Positions 57,324-64,000 of a stretch of DNA of 64,000 bases are shown here, one piece after another. The stretch's first letter is position 1. Every line of letters begins with the position of its first letter. Source of the DNA: Diadema setosum (lineage: Eukaryota; Echinodermata; Echinoidea; Diadematoida; Diadematidae); the NCBI RefSeq assembly GCF_964275005.1, contig NC_092689.1:2573001-2637000 (forward strand). The letters run 5' to 3'. A model generated the notes under the pieces. The model was not told the DNA's origin. It was given only the letters and a program-made list of their open reading frames with translations, and made no database searches. Position numbers and translations under genes: made by a program.

Positions 57324-59760
57324 ATGATGGCTGCCACTCTTCTCACACCAAATCAGCAACTTCTGCCGATGAGGATGTGTGCCAGCTGTTATCATTTCTG
57401 CTTGACTACTGCTAGGCAGCTCAATGGAGGACCAAAAAGTAGATGCGCACTAGAGACTTGGCCCAGGGGCATGTCCCACTTTGAAAAGCAGTCTCGAGGC
57501 ATCAGGCATCGTTTTCCACTGCTCCCCCTTCAAAAATGTCCAGTCATCAGGCGGGAAAGGACTAGCGCTGTTGAAACAGAAGCATTCGGATCATGTATGG
57601 CATTCCTCAGCCCCAAATCTGTCGTCGCTGCAAGGCAACAGCGGTCAGGGATATCCCAGTATGTGGCAGGGATGCGCCATCTTGAAAAACTGAAAGAGGA
57701 TGACAAGCTTTGCGAGGATGCCATGGAAACGGGGCAGTACGCCATATTCTACGACCTCAAGGCACTAGTCCGCATGGATGAAGAGTCAAGCAGAATGTCA
57801 CTTGCCTGGAGAAATGCTTCTGGCAAGTAATTGTGTGTGTGTGTGTTTGTGTATTTTTAATGAAATGGTTATTTGTATCCTAAGCAAATGATTGGCTGAG
57901 AGCAGTCATGTGACAAGTCTTTAAACTTTGCCTAGCATGCCGAGCGGGCATTAGTTTTTATCTTTGACTGCCAACCGATGAGACCAGTACTAATGATCGC
58001 TCAGAGTTGTAAACACTTAAAACTGCGGCTTCTGGTATTCACACTGTGACATCACAATTGGGTGCTTTAGCAATGCGCACTCGCTCAGTTACAAGCACAC
58101 ACTCTGTGTCAGTTTCAAGCGCACACTCAAATGCCTTTTTACCAAGGAATGCTAGAGTTTTGCCCAGGGAGGCGAGACTCGCCTCCCTGATTTTGCCTTG
58201 AATATTACATTCAACTTTGCAAACTTGACTCAATTTCAGATTACCGGTAATCAAATATTGATGTAGATTTTCATATTGAAAAAACAAAACAAAACAAGAA
58301 GAACAATCAATTGTATTCAGTCAGCTCTCCCATTACATACAATTGTTTTCAGGAAGTAAAATTTTGTATAAAAAGTGGTGTGTGTGTTTTTTTTTTTTTT
58401 TGGTCATTACTGTTGTCATCTTGGAGCATCATTCTTCATTCTTCACCTCTATGCAGATTGCCTTATTAATTACCCATCAACACGAACTGTGAATAGGTGC
58501 TTCACTCATCAGCATTTATTCTTTTTAAAGTCTTTCATGTATTGCTGTAATCTCTTTTTTTTTTTTTTTGCACAAACACCCAAGCAAAACTGAAAAACAA
58601 CTAACAGAATCTGCATACCGCTGTAGCTGTCACTTTGACAGTGTCCTTGTTTGCAGTCTTATCAATTATGTACATTTCCTTTTTTTAACAGAAATTGATG
58701 AGATCTTAGCACTGTCTGGGGGCCTGAAGCTCTCTCATGCAGTACTCCTGAACTCTACCAGTCGCGGGTTTCCCGACCAGCCAGCCAAGTTTGCCCTCAA
58801 CCTAGCCAAAGGGGATGAGACTTCCCAACAGTCACTAGAGAGTGCAATGGGTGCTCAGGTGTTGGGCATTAGGAGGGCTTTGTTTGGTGTCCGGAGAACA
58901 GACATTGAGGATCTTCTTCAGGTAAGTCTTTTTGATAGATGTAAAATGGATTGACATACATATTACATCTGATGTCTTATGCCATCCTTGTACCACAGTG
59001 TCGCTGATGATAATGATGATGATGGTATTAGTAATAATAATGATAATTACTTTCATCATTGTTGTCATATCTGTTACCTTCCTTTTATCATTACTACTAC
59101 TACTACTATCATCACCATCATGCTTCACACCAATATTATTAATATCATCATTTTTATTGTTATCATCATTATCATTATGAATATCAGCTCAAAGTAACAA
59201 CAGAACAGCCATTGGTGTATCTATCAATATCTTTGTGTCAGAACCAATGACCTGTGTCACGACTGATGACTTTTTGCATTTTGTTCCTCGTGTGCACCAG
59301 GCTAATGCTTTTTTTTTTGCAATGGATATATCCCAAGTGATGAACCAGTATTGTGTTATTCTAATCCATGCACAATGCAGGCATATGCCATTTTACAGTG
59401 GCACTCACTTCAGGGTTTCTGCTCCAAATGTGGTGGCGTCAATGAGAAGAACATGGCTGGGAATCGCCGCGTCTGCTCCAAGTGTTCAGAAGTCCATTAC
59501 CCCACGGTGAGAGTTTTTCTGAACTGTCTCTCCCTCTCTCTCTCAACCCCTTGCCCCTCCCCCTCTTTCTCTCTGTCTATCTATCTACTGTAAATGTAAA
59601 ATAGTTGCCATGTCGAAATTGTTGGAAATTTTACTTTCTCAAGAATTATCTTAAAATGATCACGTAACATACAAATATTTCGAGGAATATTGATTCATGC
59701 ACTCATCTGTCAAATGGTGAAGTATAACGTGAGAAAATTAATCATGTGAAAGTTTCCAAG

Positions 59761-59791
<31 letters not shown>

Positions 59792-62791
59792 TTTCCTATA
59801 CATCACAATTGTTTCTAGTCCTTGCTAATTTCAACTTGACAAACACCCTGCCAACCGTTCTACTAGACAATCAAAAGTAAATGCTGCTTCTCAGCCATGA
59901 TGCCTAAATTACCAAGTTGTGAGATGCTTGATTTTCTCTCTTTCCCATCATCCCACTTCCCTGCGACCTTGAAGAAAAGTTTGCAGAGCTGATTACTTAC
60001 AGCAAAGATATTTGTTGCATCCGTAGGCAGAAGTTCCAAGAGACATTATATGCTCATCTTGTCCATTTATAAATCCCATCATCTTTCCAGAAAAGCACAT
60101 CAGGGTTGTAGCAATGGCATCACTTTTGCTTGCTTACTTGTGCTCAGTTGCCTATTTCAATTTCAGCTTTTGTATTGAGAATGCAACATGCTGTGCCATT
60201 TACATTATCTCCTTATTGCTCATGGCAGATGAAACCAATAGTCATCACTCTAGTGGTAGACGAGGACAGATGCCTTGTTGCCCGGCAACCACAGTTTCCA
60301 GAAGGGATGTACAGTGCTCTGGCAGGCTTTTGTGATATGGGTATGTCATTCTGTAGCATTATAAATTTCATTGGGGGGGGGGGAAGATGCTTCGATGAAA
60401 AAACAAATGTATAAGCGGACTGCTTAAAACCATACTTTATGCATACGCTCACACACAGTAATACATGGCTATGACAAAGAAACACGTGTGACCATTCCTT
60501 ATTGGTTGATGAGCAAAACAAAGTGATATTCTGAACAAAATTACTTGTCATTACCCCTCCCCTGCTCTCACTCTGTTTTCAAAAATTTTGACTGTGAAAA
60601 ATTGAAGTAGCAGTGCCTCAACGCAAATCAGGTTACCTATGTCTTAATTTATGGCAATATGGAAAGGACCTATATTTGTTTGTCTGCTTGGATTTTTTTT
60701 TTTTTTTTTGGGGGGGGGGGGGGATGGTCAGGAGATACAGGGTACTTGGATTGTAAGATCAAAGCCTGATGACAATTTTGAACAATTTTCAAAGACTGCC
60801 TCCGCAAGACTTTTCCGTAGAGACCTAGACACTGATGCCACTACCCAGGAGAATGCAACACAGAACCCTCCAGCCAGGCAAAATAAAATCAACACAGTAG
60901 CTGCTGCAGCAGAGGCCAGAAGAATTGCTGAGCTTCAGTGTAATAGAGCAACCAACATTTCTTCTCCTTGTCATGAGTGTCCCACATGCAGCAGAGACTA
61001 AAGAGTCTGAATTGACCCCAAAAGCCATCTCCAGGCTCACCATCACAACAGCAACAAGAGTGTTATCTATAAAAGTTGTAATAATCTACCATACAAATGG
61101 GGAACAAATTAAAGGTGAATTATACAATTTTATGACATGTATTGAAAGCCAAGAATGAATTCTACCCACAAACATGACCTTCACCCTAATCCTAATCCTC
61201 ACATTAAACTAAACCTAAAACCCTATCACTACCGTAATCCTAACCCTAAGTCCTTGGAGAAAATAAGACCGGAGAAACTGTTGCAGGAGCAAATGTCTTG
61301 TCACCAAAATACAATCCACCTTGGTCAAGTCGACCTTGCATAAGTCAAATAATCGCCTAAGTCAAAGATTTTTTTCCAGTCCTCTTCTCTTTATATTCTG
61401 TTGATTTTAATCCCTCATATGTCAAATTTTTTCTAAGTCGAAGCTATTTCTTCAGTCCAACTAGATTTGACTTAGGCAAGGTTGACTGTATACAGGTGAC
61501 TCCCATTATAACGAAGTTCCAGTAAAGGCACTGGATACCAGTAGTTTTCTTTTACTACATCAAAATATAGCTGAACAAATAAAGTATGAAAAGGTTTATA
61601 CACAGCAGATGAAAATTTTGGGACCTGAAGTTTCACTTCATTGCAATGAAATTTCATTGTAACTGTGTTTGTTAGAACGGGGGCACGCTGTATTTCACAT
61701 TCCAGAAAACTCTCTCCATTTTATCTCTGTATGTCTCTCTTCAGGCGAGACCCTGGAGGCTGCAGTGAAAAGAGAAGTGGCTGAAGAGGTGGGACTTGAG
61801 ATTGATAACATCACCTACTCCTCCTCCCAACACTGGCCCTTCCCATCCAGTGGGCTGATGCTGGGTTGCTATGGGAACCTCAAGGGTGATAGTGATGGTG
61901 AAGTAAGGATAAATATATAATAATGATATGATGATGTGATGTCCTTGCAGAATGTTACTAAACTTTTTAAGGGTGCCGGGGGGGGGGGGGGGGGGGGGGT
62001 TGCAACCCCCCCAACACACACACACACACACACACACATACACACATATTTTGCTAGTGGAAAAAAAAAGATAAAATATAAAATGGGGGAGAAATTGCAA
62101 TTTAGAAAGGTTTCATCATGTGACATGATCATATCGCGGGGTATGTGCAACATAACAAGCCTATTCTGGCTTTCTACGCACATACCATTTTCTGATTAAA
62201 CTACACACACAATGTTTATGAGCTTGTGTTCTTTATGTACCTATGCTATCTCTTATGCTATCTCTTTTTTGTAATCTTTCCTTGTTTTGTCAATGTTTTG
62301 TTTTATATTTACACTTTTGTACAACGTGCTCATATTTACATGTATTTTATATCTATATATTGAATCGGAAATAAAGATTGAATTGAATGTCTACAAGGAA
62401 GGGATACTATTGATAGTGATTTCAACTGATAATGCTATTTCATGATAACGTTTGAAGGTTAAAAATGTCCATAACTATATCTGTTTTCCAATTCACTGAT
62501 GTTTAAAGGAAATCCAACTACCATCATCACCATTATGTGAAGATCTTCAGGAGAGTGCAAAAAAGCATCACTCTTGCAATTCATGAATTAATTGTGCATT
62601 CTGTCTTTCTTCCTTGAAATTCTTACTGTCAACAGCTGTCCATCGACAAAAATGAGCTAGAAGATGCCAGATGGATCTCCAGGGATGAAGTCCAAAACAT
62701 TCTGGAGTCACGAGGACAGGGATCAATTTGGCTTCCACCAAAGCAAGCCATTGCACATCATCTTCTACGTAACTGGGCTTTCAGAAGTTGA
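57324..62791 (+). CDS. NUDT13: NUDT13, Nudix NAD(P)H pyrophosphatase
   Basis: Six coding exons: 57324-57822, 58692-58921, 59381-59506, 60229-60340, 61745-61902 and 62636-62791; 426 residues. The first intron is GC-AG (donor GCAAGT at 57823), the only choice that keeps frame. NUDT13 hydrolyses NADH/NADPH to NMNH plus (2'-phospho)AMP in mitochondria. The first ~70 residues are Arg-rich with few acidic residues, fitting a targeting sequence. [16 protein letters not shown] resembles the vertebrate N-terminal domain. A zinc ribbon follows (C257, C260, C275, C278; FCSKCGG...VCSKC). The Nudix box is complete: G318-x5-E324-x7-R332-E333-V-A-E336-E337-V-G339-L340. SQHWPFPSS (350-358) is the NADH-pyrophosphatase signature. 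[14 protein letters not shown] closes the protein. At 426 residues it is longer than the human protein, mostly at the N-terminus. Intron 4 of the coding region (60341-61744) holds two abutting pogo-like MITEs. Confidence 0.96.
58990..59192. repeat. ATG/ATC/ATT triplet-rich tract in a NUDT13 intron
   Basis: Irregular runs of GAT, CAT, ACT and ATT triplets without a single dominant unit, between exons 58692-58921 and 59381-59506. Confidence 0.7.
61326..61488. mobile_element. Pogo-like MITE with GTC-ACCTTGC-TAAGTCAAAT ends
   Basis: Left CAAGTCGACCTTGCATAAG and reversed right CAGTCAACCTTGCCTAAG match imperfectly; TA follows the right end. No coding frame. Confidence 0.5.
61493..61690. mobile_element. 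Pogo-like MITE directly abutting the previous one
   Basis: Left TA-CAGGTGACTCCCATTATAACG and reversed right TA-CAGCGTGCCCCCGTTCTAAC are diverged inverted ends of the CAG...CTG, TA-flanked type. Only TATA separates it from the element on its left. Confidence 0.45.
61979..62042. repeat. Poly-G run and (CA)n microsatellite
   Basis: A G run of ~20 followed, after TTGCAACCCCCC, by ~14 CA dinucleotides; in the last NUDT13 intron. Confidence 0.9.
62230..62392 (+). mobile_element. LINE 3'-end remnant
   Basis: T-rich 3'-UTR-like sequence ending GGAAATAAAGATTGAATTGAA, a poly(A)-signal plus short-repeat tail typical of truncated non-LTR retrotransposons. No coding frame remains. Confidence 0.45.
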
Positions 62792-64000
62792 GGATTACTC
62801 AGGAACTTTAACAACTGCAATATTAATTGGTATAGTTATTGTCCATCATTACACTCCTGTACAATGGACAATTTCTAACCAAGAAATGATCAGCACAAAG
62901 ATTTGCACCCATGTACTGTGAAATGACACTTGAGTTTGCTATGAAATAGAATCAGTCCAGATTTTCTGTATTCCTATAATGTATGTATGTAAACATGAAT
63001 TGATAAACAAATTAACAAGTGCATTTGTGTGTGTTTGTGTGCATATGTGTGTGTCTGTGTGTGTGTGTGTGTGTGTAATTTGTTATTGTATATGTCATTC
63101 ATATAAAAAATAACACACACACCACCACACAATTCACGTCAGCAAAACTTGTCACATGAAGTCTGTGAAGATGTGTGTGCATAATTTGGGGTTCAATGAT
63201 GAATACAGTATTAGGCCATACATACTGGTACAGTGTAGTGTGATGTCAGACTTAAGTTATGTATTTGCTTTTGTACTGTACAATGCAATCCATGTTCATG
63301 GTCTTGGTTTGAATGGAAATCTTAGTCTTCCATCATTCTCAGGGTGTTTTAAATGAATTAGTTGATAGAATATAATCTCTGATTAAAACACAAAAGTGTA
63401 AAGATCAGATGTACTGTTGCACATTGTGTTGACAAATTCAAGTGATATTTTGGTTGCACAAAAATACATTCATATTGCCCATACTGGTATTACTGCCACA
63501 TTTGTGTATGCCATCTCAATGGTCATGGAATTTGCATATGTTATGAACCAATCCATGTCATAATTAAAGACCTCAGTGTCAACAGTCACAAGCAAATTAT
63601 GTGTTTCATTATTGATTTAGCTTTGATTGCATTAAAATACTTTTTAGCTGTACGTGTACTCTTCTACCAAGATTTCCAGTACATGTTAGTTGGTACATAC
63701 GTATACAGCATAATGACTTGTGCCCATTCGATGTGGTCAAGTGGTCCTGTCTACTCTTTTACGATGCAGAATGTCACACAAGATATTTCCAAGGTGTCAA
63801 TCTACTGAATTGGTCCACTTGCTTGTAATCCTGCAGACTCTTCAGGTCTTTGGTAAAATATCTTGAATTAAAAATGGATTGAAATCACTGTGCAGTTGTG
63901 AGTGGGTCTTTGTACAGAGTGCAAACATGAAAGGTGTATACCTTTTCTCTTCATGTCAGTGCTGACGTGGCAAGTGTGATAATGCATTCATGTGTGTCCT
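62792..64000. other. NUDT13 3' flank, no further gene recognised
   Basis: Contains a (GT)n tract (63025-63078). Weak ATTAAA poly(A)-like hexamers occur near 63380, 63562 and 63868; none is clearly the functional one. The frames open here are short and unsupported. Confidence 0.5.

Noticed and set aside
60651-61001. 116-residue open frame with an Ala-rich segment in a NUDT13 intron
   Set aside because: It begins in homopolymer sequence, matches no family I know, and no splice sites connect it in frame to the neighbouring exons.
61180-61252. Interstitial telomeric repeat
   Set aside because: CCTAATCCTAATCC and CCTAACCCTAAG phrases are too irregular and short to call a telomeric tract.

Overview
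The window is eukaryotic, AT-rich and repeat-dense. It has long introns with GT-AG or GC-AG borders, many microsatellites, and short inverted-repeat transposons throughout. The gene content (a PHT-type SLC15 carrier, an AKR1-type aldo-keto reductase, DNAJC12, NUDT13) and foldback elements built from ~15-18 bp oligomers suggest a marine deuterostome, most likely an echinoderm such as a sea urchin. That assignment is inference. No prokaryotic operon, CRISPR array, rRNA gene, or LTR or virus-like element was recognised.

Layout. (1) 0.6-8.6 kb, minus strand: a four-exon gene for a secreted single-domain saposin-like protein (SAPLIP) with six cysteines, a C-terminal Gly/Asn/Met/Pro repeat and a basic tail, followed by one exon of a second, similar gene that leaves the window. 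(2) 8.6-14.9 kb: intergenic, with microsatellites and one inverted-repeat element. (3) 14.9-22.3 kb, plus strand: an eight-exon SLC15/POT carrier in which the proton-coupling ExxER motif is degenerate. (4) 22.3-35.4 kb: a gene desert holding a ~6.3 kb GACGTC-rich foldback element (26847-33161). Nested in it is a hAT-like insertion (28680-30809) that carries a 163-bp satellite in dimeric register. (5) 35.4-45.1 kb, plus strand: a nine-exon aldo-keto reductase with an intact catalytic tetrad. (6) 45.1-50 kb: intergenic repeats. (7) 50.3-56.4 kb, minus strand: four-exon DNAJC12; its first intron holds a pogo-type element, into which a five-unit tRNA-like tandem array is inserted. (8) 56.4-62.8 kb, plus strand: NUDT13, arranged head-to-head with DNAJC12 across a short shared promoter.

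All five complete gene models were assembled by hand from splice sites, reading phase and family motifs. Every junction is in phase and the totals give 303, 600, 317, 165 and 426 residues. The genes are functionally unrelated: secreted effector, membrane carrier, NADPH-dependent reductase, co-chaperone and mitochondrial NAD(P)H pyrophosphatase. The only shared regulation visible is the DNAJC12/NUDT13 divergent promoter.

The most novel-looking items are the SAPLIP gene with a repetitive tail and its neighbouring paralogous exon, the SLC15 member without the ExxER motif, the nested foldback/hAT/satellite composite, and the tRNA-like concatemer flanked by an 11-bp target duplication inside a pogo element.
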